DNA from: Prauserella halophila
GTDB lineage: Bacteria; Actinomycetota; Actinomycetes; Mycobacteriales; Pseudonocardiaceae
DNA length: 64,000 bases
Direction of reading: 5' to 3'
NCBI RefSeq assembly: GCF_024171895.1
Contig: NZ_JAMTCQ010000008.1
Span: 62,001 to 126,000 of the forward strand
Both the position numbers and the translations under genes were made by a program. The notes beneath the pieces were generated by a model. It was not told where the DNA came from and did no database searches. It saw only the letters and a list, made by a program, of their open reading frames with translations. Shown one piece after another: positions 49,223 through 58,180 of this stretch; position 1 is the stretch's first letter, and each line of letters begins with the position of its first letter.

Positions 49223-49345
49223 GCCACCAAAATACTTGGACTTCCTACTAATTCCAAGATGTGGTCCCCCGTGACGACGGTCTCCCCTTCGAGGATCGCT
49301 CCCGGGCAACGCCGGCAAGGAGCTGCCGCCGCCGCGGCGACCCGG

Positions 49346-49969
49346 TCAGCCGACGGGCTTCGGTGCAGCGGAGCCGCGGACCGCCAGCCACTGCTGCATG
49401 GCGTACTCGACCATGGTGATCAGCGTCTGCTTGGTCGATTCGCGTTGCCGGGCGTCGCAGCGCACCAGGGGGATGCTCTCGTCGATCGACAGTGCCTCAC
49501 GTACATCGTTCAGGTCGTGCTGCAGCACACCGTCGAACGTGTTCACGCCGACGACGTAGGGCAGCCCCCTGTCCTCGAAGAAGTCGATGGGGGCGAACGA
49601 ATCGGCCAGTCGCCGGGTGTCGGCCAGCACCACCGCGCCGATGGCACCACGCACCAGGTCGTCCCACATGAACCAGAAGCGTTCCTGACCGGGCGTACCG
49701 AACAGGTACAGGATCAGGTCCTCGTCCAGCGAGACACGGCCGAAGTCCATCGCCACCGTGGTGGTGGACTTGTTCGGCGTCGCCGCCGTGTCGTCGATGC
49801 CGGTGCTCGCGTCCGTCATCATCGCTTCGGTCGTCAACGGCACGATCTCGGACACCGAACCGACGAACGTTGTCTTGCCCGCGCCGAACCCGCCTGCCAC
49901 GACGATCTTGGCCGACGTCATCGTCTGCGGCGTGGCCTGGCGCGGTGCCTTAAAGCCGACGGAGTCCAC
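49346..49969 (-). CDS. cvnD: Conservon GTP-binding protein CvnD
   Basis: 207 residues from GTG 49969. Small Ras-like GTPase of the MglA/CvnD class: G1 VAGGFGAGKTTFVGS, switch region TTTVAMDFGRVSLDEDLILY, G3 FGTPGQERFWFMWDD, and GVNTFDG in the G4 position. It overlaps cvnC by 20 bp. It acts at the end of the CvnA-B-C-D relay, a GPCR-like membrane signalling unit in actinobacteria. Confidence 0.93.
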   Translation of the reverse strand: MDSVGFKAPRQATPQTMTSAKIVVAGGFGAGKTTFVGSVSEIVPLTTEAMMTDASTGIDDTAATPNKSTTTVAMDFGRVSLDEDLILYLFGTPGQERFWFMWDDLVRGAIGAVVLADTRRLADSFAPIDFFEDRGLPYVVGVNTFDGVLQHDLNDVREALSIDESIPLVRCDARQRESTKQTLITMVEYAMQQWLAVRGSAAPKPVG

Positions 49970-50591
49970 TCAACACCCTTTCCATCAACATAAAATGCGC
50001 TTCGGCGTTCTCGCTGCCCGCCACGGTGCGGTGCACGGTCACCAGTCCCGTGTCCGCCGCGTCGCTGATCAGCACTCGCGCCACCCCGAGCGGCACCTGA
50101 AGCACCGCTGCGATCTCGGCCACCGAACGCGGAGTCCGGCATTCTTCCATGATGACCTGATGCTCGACCTGGTCGGGGACCGGGAGAACCGCGGCATCGC
50201 GGGTCGAAATCAGCGTCTCGAGTTCCAGCGGGTAGTTCGCTTTCGTCCGGCCGCCGGTGATGGCGTAAGGACGGACGAAACCGGTTTCCTCTGCCGCCGC
50301 CGGCGGCGGCGCCACCGGCTCGACGGGGATGGGTTCGGCCGACACAGACTGCTCCTCTCCGGTCCATGACCGGTCGTGGTCCTCCTCGCCCGGCCACACC
50401 ACGACGGTGGGTTCGGCCGGTGGGGACGACACTGCTTCCCGGCTGTCGTGCTCGCCGGGGTCCTCGCTGCGCTGGCCTCGTTGCTGACGGCTCAGCCCGG
50501 ACGTGAGCGCGACGCCGTTGAGCACGTCAGCGATCGCGCCCTCGCCGTTCCCGCTCCCGGATCCGGAGTCAGTGCTCATCGCTGCGGTCAT
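49950..50591 (-). CDS. cvnC: DUF742 protein CvnC
   Basis: 213 residues from ATG 50591, overlapping the cvnB stop (ATGA). A long disordered, acidic N-terminus (about 100 residues) precedes the DUF742 winged-helix-like domain: FVRPYAITGGRTKANYPLEL, RSVAEIAAVLQVPLGVARVL. ATG 50579 would remove four residues. It bridges CvnB and the GTPase CvnD. Confidence 0.92.
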   Translation of the reverse strand: MTAAMSTDSGSGSGNGEGAIADVLNGVALTSGLSRQQRGQRSEDPGEHDSREAVSSPPAEPTVVVWPGEEDHDRSWTGEEQSVSAEPIPVEPVAPPPAAAEETGFVRPYAITGGRTKANYPLELETLISTRDAAVLPVPDQVEHQVIMEECRTPRSVAEIAAVLQVPLGVARVLISDAADTGLVTVHRTVAGSENAEAHFMLMERVLSGLRRL

Positions 50592-51040
50592 CCCACCGAT
50601 CCGCCGACCAGCGGGCCGCCCGCACCCTGCAGCTGCGCACGCAGCTCGGGTGTCAGGATCTGCCCGACCCGGTCGACGAGCAGCGTCATCTCGTACGCCA
50701 CCTGACCGATGTCACAGTTCGGCGCGGCCAGCACGGCCAGGCACGAGCCGTCGCTGATGGACATCAGCACCATGATGCCGAGTTCCATCTCGACGACCGT
50801 CTCGTTCACGGCCCCCGCTTCGAAGCAGCGAGCGGCTCCCTGGGTCAGGCTGATCAGGCCGGATGCGACGGCGGCGAGTTGATCGGCGCGGTCGAGCGGC
50901 AGCCGGTTCGACGCGGTGAGCAGCAGCCCATCCGCCGACACGACGACGGCATGAGCGACGCCCGGCACTCGCTCGGCGAAGTCGTTCACCAGCCATCCGA
51001 ACTGGTTCTGTTGGGGCTGAGCCCGATCCGGCGCGGTCAT
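50588..51040 (-). CDS. cvnB: Roadblock/LC7 protein CvnB
   Basis: 150 residues, one roadblock domain (FGWLVNDFAERVPGVAHAVV, SADGLLLTASNRL, DQLAAVASGLISLTQGAARC, ISDGSCLAVLAAP). Likely a dimer acting as activator/scaffold for CvnD. Overlaps both neighbours by four bases. Confidence 0.93.
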   Translation of the reverse strand: MTAPDRAQPQQNQFGWLVNDFAERVPGVAHAVVVSADGLLLTASNRLPLDRADQLAAVASGLISLTQGAARCFEAGAVNETVVEMELGIMVLMSISDGSCLAVLAAPNCDIGQVAYEMTLLVDRVGQILTPELRAQLQGAGGPLVGGSVG

Positions 51041-54000
51041 TCACCCTCCACTTTCTGTTCACTGCTGTCGCTCGCCTGAGCGGTCCGATGCCGGCCTCGG
51101 CGAATTCCCTGCTGGAAACTGCTGAGCCTGCCCTGCACGTCGGCGGGGTCACGCTCGCGCCGCGGCCGGCTGTCCGCCGGTCCTGTCGACGTCGCACTGC
51201 CCGGCATGAGCTGCTCGCCACGCTGGCGACGTGGCAACCCCGCCGGGGTGGAACCGGTCGGCGCCGCATCCGACGCCGCCTCCACCGTCCGCCACCGGTC
51301 GTCCGCGGCGAACATCCACTCCGACGTGCTGCCCGCCGCCTCCGGCTCGGCCGCCGCAGCGGTCGCCGGTTCGGAACCTGCGGACTCCACGGACTGTTCG
51401 GGGGCGGCAGAGCCGTTCTCGGCCGTGGCCGACGCCGGCTCTGCCGACTGCGCATCCGCCGTGTCCCCCGGATCCGCCGTGTCCCCCGGATCCGCCGTGT
51501 CCCCCTGATCCGCCGTGGGCGTCATCGAGCTCGTCGCCGGTGTCGCCGGGGCCGGCGGGACCGCGGCGGCCCCCGTCACGTCGGCCCGCTCGCCAGCCGG
51601 CGACGGCGCGTGGTCGCCCGCCCCGTTCACCCGTGGCTTCGGACTCGGTGCCGGAGCCGGCCGGGGCTTGCGCCGCCGCTGCGGCAAGCCCGCGGCGGTC
51701 GTCGGCGTCCCGGCTCCGGACGGCCGAGGTTGCGGGCCCTGCTGACCGGGTTCGGTCCGCCCCGTCGCCGGAGCGGTCGAATCCGATGGCGCTGTCGAAT
51801 CAGACTGCGCGGTCGAGTCGGCCTGCGCTGTCGAGTCGGTCTGCGCGGTGGATTCGGCGGAGGTCGCGGACTCGGTGTGTGCCGCAGTCCCGTCCTGGGG
51901 AGCGGCCTGCTGCGCGGGCTCCTGCGCCGGGCTGTGCGGGGTCGAACCCTGTTCCTCCGGGGCCCGCTGATCCGCAGCCGTGCCCTCGGCAACCGCCGCG
52001 CCGTTCACCGGTGCCTCCCCGGAGGTCGTGGAGACCGCCTGCCCCTCAGGGCCCGCCCGGCGCCGACCTCGGCTGACACCCTGCTGGAAGCTGCTCAGCC
52101 GGCTGCGCACCCCCGACGCGTCCCGCTGCGGGGCCTTCGGCGATTCGGGCGGCACGCCGGTGGCGGCACTACCGCCGGCACCACCGGTGGCGCCGCTGTC
52201 TGCGCTCTCCGACGCGCTGCCCGGCATCAGCTTCCGGCCACGCTCCCGGCGCGGCAGGCCCGCCGAGGTGTAGCCCGCGGGCTCGGCACCGCCCGTGGAC
52301 CCTGCCGACCGGCCGCGCGCATCCGTCGTGGAATCCCAGCTCTCGTCCTCGGAATCGGAGGCGCTGCGGAACCACGCCGACAACATGTCGTTGAAGATGG
52401 GCGTGCCCTCGGAGCCGTCCTTCCGCCGCGGTGCCGGCTCGGATTCCGGCGGCTCCGTGCCCGGGGTCGTGGTGCCCGGGGTCGTGGTGCCTGGGGTCGC
52501 GGTGCCCGGCGGCTCCGTGGCCGGGGGCGTGGTGCCCGGGGTCGTCGTGGCCGCGGTCGCAGCGTTCCACCAGTCGGTGACCTCCGTATCGGGCACGGCG
52601 AACAGCGCGGACCCACCCAGGCCGGAGCTCGGCGCGTCGGCGGTGGTGCGGTCCGCATCCGCGTCGGCCGTACTCCCGGAGTCCGCCGCGTCGGATCCGG
52701 CCGTGGCACCGGTTCCGGCCGACTCACCCGGGCGCCGCGCGCCGTCGCGGCCGGTCCGGCTCGCACCCGGCTTACGCCGCGGCAGCGCGGGCTTGGCACC
52801 GTTCTGCGTTCCGGACGGGGAATCGTCGCTCTCGTTCTCGTCCCGGGTTCCAGAGCGGGGTTCGTCGTCGGCCGGTCCACCCTGCTGCGGGATCGGCGGT
52901 CCGCTGTCGGCGCCGGCTTCCGGGATGCGGGCTCCGGCCTCGGGCCGGTCACCGGCCTCGGTGGCCCCGGAGCCGGCCGCTCCGCCGCTCCCGGTGTCCG
53001 ACGATTCCTTTCCGCTCTGTTCCTTTCCGCTCTGGTCCTTTCCGCTCCCCGGGTGATCGTCGTCGGTGACCGGGCTGAACAGGGCGGTCCCGGACACCTC
53101 GGTCTCCGACGGTCCGTCGCCGCCCTGCGTCAGCGGAGCGAACGAAGCGGGCATGGCCGAACCGGGGGACCGGCGGCGGGGCAGCCCGCTACTCGTCGCG
53201 GCGGAGGCCGCACCGGACCCGCTGCCGGAGGCCTGCGCCGGATCCGCCGGTGCCGTGCCGTTCGCCGCCGCGGTGCCGTGCGCGGAGGTAGTCGTGTCGG
53301 TCGCCGCAGCCGGGGCACCGGACCCTGCCGCCTGCGCACCGGCCTGCTGAGCCGTACTCCCGGGCAACGTCGCCGACGCGGTCCGCGCGAGCACGTCGGT
53401 CGGCGCCTGCTGCTCGACGATGACGACCTCGGAGGGCACGGTCACGACGGCCGTGACGCCGGTCGCGTCCTGACCGCGCTGCAGTACGACGCCGAAGCCG
53501 TGCCGCTCGGCGAGGCGGCCCACCACGAACAGGCCCATGCGCCGGGAGGTCGCGATATCGACGGGGCCGACGTCCCGCAGCCGGCCGTTGGCCTCCCCCA
53601 GCTCGGTCTCGTTCATGCCGATACCCCGGTCGGAGATGTCGACCTGCAGCGAGCCGTCGTCGAGGAGGCGGCTGGACAGCGTCACCCGCATCTCCGGCGC
53701 GGAGAACGCGGTCGCGTTGTCGAGCAGCTCGGCCACCAGCCGGACCAGATCCCCCGCGGCGTGGCCGACGACCCGCGCCGACGGTGGTGTGTTCACCACG
53801 ACACGCTGGTACTGCTCGATCTCCGACACGGCCGCACGCAGCACGTCGGTCGCCGACACCGGCCGACCGGACCGCCTGCCCGGCTCGTCGCCGGACAACA
53901 CCATGAGGTTCTCGTTGTTGCGCCGCATCCGCGTGGCGAGGTGGTCGAGCTGGAACAGGGTCGCCAGCTGATCGGCGTCCTCCTCGTCCCGCTCCAGCCG

Positions 54001-55383
54001 TTCGATGAGCTGCAGCTGCCGCTGGACCAGGCTCTGGCTACGGCGCGACAGGTTGACGAACACGCCCGCGAACCCGGCCCGCATGCCGGCCTGCTCCACG
54101 GCGAGGTGGAGTGCCTGGTTGTGCACCGCGTCGAACGCGCGTGCGACCTGGCCGATCTCGTCGTCGGTGGACACCGGGACCGGGCGCACGACGGGGTTCT
54201 GCGACTGACCGTCCTGAATCGACTGCACGGCCTCGGGCAGCGCCCGGTCTGCCACGTCCAGCGCCGCGGTGCGCAGCACGTTCAGCGACCGCAGCAGCTG
54301 CCGGGTGATCACGAACACGACCACCGCGGCCAGCACCAGCGCCAGGAAGAACAGCACGGCCAGCCACACCACGGCGGCGTGGGCGCCGCCCGCGGCGTCG
54401 TCGGTGGCGGTCATCACCTCGTCACCAAGCCGGTCCGCGAACTCACCCGTCGCGGCGAACACGCCGTCCGAGGCGTCCTGCCACCGGCTCGGTGACACCT
54501 CGCCGAACGCCGCGTCGCCGTCCTGTCCGGCGAGCAGTCCGCGCATGATCCGCTCGCGGTTGTCGAACGCCTCGCCGCGCACGGTCTCGTTGAAGGCGGC
54601 ACGCTGGCCGACGGTCGCTGCGCTGCCGAAGTCGGACAGCCGGTCCTCCAACCGGACCGCCGAGGTGCGGAGCTGGTCGAATTCGCTCGGAGCGAGCCCG
54701 CCACGGTCGATGCCGTAGGCCACGAGCGCCTGCTGGACCGACACCTCCTCGCGGGCGACCAGCGCGTCGTGCAACGCCGTGGGTGTGCCGCCCACGGCAC
54801 GGTCGCCCATGCCCGACACGGCCGCGACATCCACCGCCAGCAGCGAGGACGTGATCACCGAGTAGGACTGCGCTGCCTGGATCGCGCCCAGTTGGCCGGC
54901 GCGGACCCGTTCCCGCAGCGAAGAGAGGCGGTCGAGCTGGTCGTTCAGGCGACTGCGCGGCCCGGCGAGCGCGTCGAGTTCGGCGCCCTCGGTCACGAGC
55001 GCGGCCCGCACCGGCCCCACCGCACGGTCGACCTCGTCACGCAGTCCGTTCAGCTCCGCCGAGTCGGCACCGGTGCCCCGGGTCAGCGCAGCCGCGGTGG
55101 CGGTGCGCTCGCGCTGCAGCGCATCGAGCAGCGTGCGCGAGGCCGAGTTCAGCTCGGCCAGCTCCGCCACCCGGTCGTACCGGTCGGCGCGGTCGAGCTG
55201 CGTGGCGAGCGTCAACCCGCCCAGCACCAGCGCGATGACGATGGGAACCAACGTGACGGCTCCGAGCTTGGCTGGCAGTTTCCAGTCCCGCCAGCGCGCC
55301 AGCGCCTGCCACGGGGACGGCTTCGGGGCACCCTCTCCGAGGAGCTGCCCCACCGGAACTCGGCCTTCTCCTGCAACGGTCAC
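51037..55383 (-). CDS. cvnA: Conservon sensor kinase-like protein CvnA with giant repetitive tail
   Basis: 1448 residues from GTG 55383. Residues about 30-60: first TM; about 60-330: extracellular nitrate/nitrite-sensing-type helical domain; about 335-365: second TM (AAVVWLAVLFFLALVLAAVV); then HAMP (ALDVADRALPEAV), the DHLATRMRRNNEN dimerisation helix and an HATPase domain (LVAELLDNATAFSAPE, SDRGIGMNETEL). About 780 residues of low-complexity Ser/Thr/Gly/Asp/Pro sequence follow, against a few hundred or fewer in typical CvnA. The tail holds two copies of a conserved module, LPRR-x-RG-x2-LMPGSA followed by RLSSFQQG-x3-GR, one at the C-terminus (about 51070-51240) and one about 1 kb upstream. 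Also STAQ-D, DTADPG and TPGTT repeats. Confidence 0.93.
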   Translation of the reverse strand: MTVAGEGRVPVGQLLGEGAPKPSPWQALARWRDWKLPAKLGAVTLVPIVIALVLGGLTLATQLDRADRYDRVAELAELNSASRTLLDALQRERTATAAALTRGTGADSAELNGLRDEVDRAVGPVRAALVTEGAELDALAGPRSRLNDQLDRLSSLRERVRAGQLGAIQAAQSYSVITSSLLAVDVAAVSGMGDRAVGGTPTALHDALVAREEVSVQQALVAYGIDRGGLAPSEFDQLRTSAVRLEDRLSDFGSAATVGQRAAFNETVRGEAFDNRERIMRGLLAGQDGDAAFGEVSPSRWQDASDGVFAATGEFADRLGDEVMTATDDAAGGAHAAVVWLAVLFFLALVLAAVVVFVITRQLLRSLNVLRTAALDVADRALPEAVQSIQDGQSQNPVVRPVPVSTDDEIGQVARAFDAVHNQALHLAVEQAGMRAGFAGVFVNLSRRSQSLVQRQLQLIERLERDEEDADQLATLFQLDHLATRMRRNNENLMVLSGDEPGRRSGRPVSATDVLRAAVSEIEQYQRVVVNTPPSARVVGHAAGDLVRLVAELLDNATAFSAPEMRVTLSSRLLDDGSLQVDISDRGIGMNETELGEANGRLRDVGPVDIATSRRMGLFVVGRLAERHGFGVVLQRGQDATGVTAVVTVPSEVVIVEQQAPTDVLARTASATLPGSTAQQAGAQAAGSGAPAAATDTTTSAHGTAAANGTAPADPAQASGSGSGAASAATSSGLPRRRSPGSAMPASFAPLTQGGDGPSETEVSGTALFSPVTDDDHPGSGKDQSGKEQSGKESSDTGSGGAAGSGATEAGDRPEAGARIPEAGADSGPPIPQQGGPADDEPRSGTRDENESDDSPSGTQNGAKPALPRRKPGASRTGRDGARRPGESAGTGATAGSDAADSGSTADADADRTTADAPSSGLGGSALFAVPDTEVTDWWNAATAATTTPGTTPPATEPPGTATPGTTTPGTTTPGTEPPESEPAPRRKDGSEGTPIFNDMLSAWFRSASDSEDESWDSTTDARGRSAGSTGGAEPAGYTSAGLPRRERGRKLMPGSASESADSGATGGAGGSAATGVPPESPKAPQRDASGVRSRLSSFQQGVSRGRRRAGPEGQAVSTTSGEAPVNGAAVAEGTAADQRAPEEQGSTPHSPAQEPAQQAAPQDGTAAHTESATSAESTAQTDSTAQADSTAQSDSTAPSDSTAPATGRTEPGQQGPQPRPSGAGTPTTAAGLPQRRRKPRPAPAPSPKPRVNGAGDHAPSPAGERADVTGAAAVPPAPATPATSSMTPTADQGDTADPGDTADPGDTADAQSAEPASATAENGSAAPEQSVESAGSEPATAAAAEPEAAGSTSEWMFAADDRWRTVEAASDAAPTGSTPAGLPRRQRGEQLMPGSATSTGPADSRPRRERDPADVQGRLSSFQQGIRRGRHRTAQASDSSEQKVEGE

Positions 55384-56601
55384 GTACGTGACTCCCTCTC
55401 CGGCTCACTCACGGCCACGACGATCTCCGGTCCGGTCAGGTGCGGGAACCCGGCCCGGGCGGGGTACCCGGCCGGGCTCGTCACCGCGGCCGGGGCCGGT
55501 CGAGCCCCGCCCGGGCACCGCACGCTGTAGCGCATGTCTGGTCGTTCCTCCGTATCCGGTGTCTCTCCGGACGGGCGCCGACACCACAGCACCGCCGCAG
55601 GCACGGTCGAGCTGCCTGTGGCACCGGACCGTCACCACCGGCACTGTCACCACCGGTCCGGACGGCCTGCGGCCGCTGTCGCTCACGTCCGCCCCGCCCG
55701 GGTGCGCCCTCCCCCAGAACACCGTCCGCCACGTCGGCGCACCGCACACGACGGCACACCTCGGCGCCGCGGCCGACGGCTTGCGATCTGCAGGTTGAAA
55801 CCGCAGATCCGTGCCGTGACACAGATCCGTGTGGTGGCACTCAATTCGCTCGGCCGGGGCGTCAAAAATCGTACAGCCAATCGGGTTGCCACCAAACGAT
55901 CTCGACGGGCGCAGCATGACCAGCGGAAATCGCCATTCACCCGACTCGGCGGCCGCCGGTTTCCCCACCCCGCGAAGGTCGCGCCGATTTTTGGTTACCG
56001 AACTCGCAGCAGACACCGAGTCAAGTCTCACCCACATAGCTCAGTATGAGACGATTATTCACCCATAATGGGTAGCCATTGGTCCAGTGCGACTACGGAC
56101 TGCAACAAAAGTGTCCACGATCTTGTGGTACATCGCGAATGCACCTCCGTCGCCGGTGTCCCTCGAACGGTGGTTCAGTCCGCCGCGCCGGCGACGGCAG
56201 ACCGGCCACCCCCGCCCGGGAGACGGCCGGCTGCCCCTCGACACATCGCACACACCAGCTCACCGCCGCGCGACGCCATGATCACTACTCTGCGCACAGC
56301 GAGACGGACGCGCCTCCACGCCCGTGTCACCCGGTTCAGCGATTGCCGGTGCCGAATAGAACGGAGCGCACAATTCCGCAGGATCCGTGTCCCGCACCGT
56401 CACGCGGACAGAAATGACCAATCGGCGCGACCTTCCATTCCCGGAAATGCACCGAACGCCACGGTTTCACCGGGGCGGCACGCAGTCGGTGAACGTGTAC
56501 CGCACCGGGCCCCGAGCACCGTCCACCGGCTCAAGTTGCACGCCGCACACCGACCCGGCCCACGACACGGGCCCGAGGCCCGGCCTGCGAACCTCACCCT
56601 C
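55384..56601. other. 1.2-kb region without a supported gene
   Basis: Between the divergent cvnA and the decarboxylase operon. Open frames exist but show no family features or consistent codon bias. Visible structure: a hairpin GATCTGC...GCAGATC with an inner GGTT/AACC pair at 55785-55809; an AT-richer stretch near 55985-56080 with the palindrome ACCCAT-A-ATGGGT (56061-56073), a likely promoter/operator zone; otherwise no recognisable RNA gene. The length leaves room for a long leader or small RNA. Confidence 0.55.
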
Positions 56602-57789
56602 GTGAACCACCGTGACCACACCCCGACACCGCCCCCGGCACTGCGGCGGTTCCTGGACGAGTACGACCCGCCGACCCCCTGTCTCGTCGTGGACACCGAC
56701 ACCGTCGTGGCGCGATACCGCGCCCTGTCCGCGGCCTTCCCGCAGGCACGCATCCAGTACGCCGTCAAGGCGAATCCGTCCCGCGAGGTCGTGCGGGCAC
56801 TGGCCGAGGCGGGCGCCCGGTTCGACGTCGCCAGCCCCGCCGAGATCGACCTGTGCCTGGACGCGGGATCCGACGGCAGCAGGCTCTCCTACGGCAACAC
56901 GGTCAAAAAGCCCGCCGCAATCGCCCACGCCCACTCCGCCGGTATCACCGAGTACGCCTGCGAGGCCTCCGGTGATCTGCACGCCATCGCCGCCCACGCC
57001 CCCGGAGCCCAGGTCTCGGTCCGGCTCCTCGTGGACCCGCCGGATTCGGCGACGCCGTTCGGCCGCAAGTTCGGCTGCAGCCCGGCGATCGCGACCGACC
57101 TTCTCGTCGAGGCCGCCGGGCTGGGACTGGACCCGGTCGGCGTCAGCCTCCACGTCGGATCGCAACAGCAGGACCCGGATGCCTGGGACGGCGCGATCGC
57201 GACCGCGGCCTCCGTGTTCACCGCAGCCGCCGAGCGGGACGTACCCCTGCGCAGGCTCAACATCGGCGGGGGCTTCGCCACGAGCTACCGGCAGGCCGCA
57301 CCGGATCCGGCCGAGTACGCCACCGCGATCGCCGGGGCACTGCGCACCCGTTTCCCCGCGGACGAGCCGGAGCTGGTCCTCGAACCCGGCCGTGCCGTCG
57401 TCGCCGACGCCGGGCTGATCCGGGCCGAGGTCGTGCTGGTCAGCCGCAAGGCCCCTGGCGACGACCATCGCTGGGTCTACCTCGACGTCGGCCGCTACAA
57501 CGGGCTCGCCGAAACGGAGAACGAGGCGATCACCTACCCCGTCGAACTCGTCGACGACCGCGACGGGCCCGACGGGCCGGTGGTCCTTGCCGGACCGACC
57601 TGCGACGGCGACGACGTGCTGTATCAGCGGACGCCGTACCGGCTACCCGAGTCCTTGCGCGCCGGGGACCGGATCGACATCCTTGCCGCCGGCGCGTACA
57701 CGGCGAGTTATTCGTCGGTGGCGTTCAACGGCATTCCGCCACTCCGTACCTACTGCATCCGTGAAGGGAGGCCTACCGGTGCCGACTGA
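56602..57789 (+). CDS. Type III PLP decarboxylase (ornithine/lysine/diaminopimelate class)
   Basis: 395 residues from GTG 56602. Alanine-racemase-fold decarboxylase: PLP Lys56 in QYAVKANPS, FDVASPAEIDLCLDAG, FGRKFGCS, the His of VGVSLHVGSQQ, glycine loop NIGGGFATSY, LEPGRAVV and the second-subunit Cys in GPTCDGDDVLYQ. The GPTCD motif and the speD neighbour favour ornithine (or lysine) decarboxylase over diaminopimelate decarboxylase. First gene of a polyamine operon; the next start overlaps it by 11 bp. Confidence 0.87.
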   Translation: MNHRDHTPTPPPALRRFLDEYDPPTPCLVVDTDTVVARYRALSAAFPQARIQYAVKANPSREVVRALAEAGARFDVASPAEIDLCLDAGSDGSRLSYGNTVKKPAAIAHAHSAGITEYACEASGDLHAIAAHAPGAQVSVRLLVDPPDSATPFGRKFGCSPAIATDLLVEAAGLGLDPVGVSLHVGSQQQDPDAWDGAIATAASVFTAAAERDVPLRRLNIGGGFATSYRQAAPDPAEYATAIAGALRTRFPADEPELVLEPGRAVVADAGLIRAEVVLVSRKAPGDDHRWVYLDVGRYNGLAETENEAITYPVELVDDRDGPDGPVVLAGPTCDGDDVLYQRTPYRLPESLRAGDRIDILAAGAYTASYSSVAFNGIPPLRTYCIREGRPTGAD

Positions 57790-58177
57790 CCGCAGCGACG
57801 TCGGTGTGTTCTCGGGCACGCACGTACTCGCCGAGCTGCACGGTGTCGAACCGCGGTTGCTCGACGACGAGGCGTTCCTGCGCGCCACGCTCGCTCGCAC
57901 CCTCACCGACGCGGGGGCGACCGTCTGCGACGTCATCGCCCACCGGTTCGAGCCGCAGGGCGTGACCGTGCTGGCGATGCTCGCCGAGTCGCACGCGTCG
58001 GTGCATACGTACCCGGAGGTCGGAGCCGCCTTCGTCGACGTGTTCACGTGCGGCGACCGGGCCGACCCCGCTCACGCCGTTCAGCTGCTCGGCGACGCAC
58101 TGGGCAGCGGACCGGTGACCATGTCCATCGTCCGGCGCGGCCACCCCGCCCGGCAGACGACCACGACAGGAGGGTGA
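57779..58177 (+). CDS. speD: S-adenosylmethionine decarboxylase proenzyme
   Basis: 132 residues from GTG 57779 behind GAAGGGAGG. The self-cleavage site Glu70-Ser71 lies in LAESHASVHTYPEV (the Ser becomes the pyruvoyl group), and the catalytic Cys is in VFTCGDRADP. It makes the aminopropyl donor decarboxylated SAM. In prokaryotic class 1b enzymes two cleaved protomers form the enzyme. Located between the amino acid decarboxylase and the aminopropyltransferase-like gene. Confidence 0.93.
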   Translation: MPTDRSDVGVFSGTHVLAELHGVEPRLLDDEAFLRATLARTLTDAGATVCDVIAHRFEPQGVTVLAMLAESHASVHTYPEVGAAFVDVFTCGDRADPAHAVQLLGDALGSGPVTMSIVRRGHPARQTTTTGG

Positions 58178-58180
58178 CGC

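Noticed and set aside
56068-56601. N-terminal extension of the PLP decarboxylase
   Set aside because: The frame is open to 56068 but the extra residues are His/Arg/Pro-rich with no homology-like features; the family domain starts just after GTG 56602.
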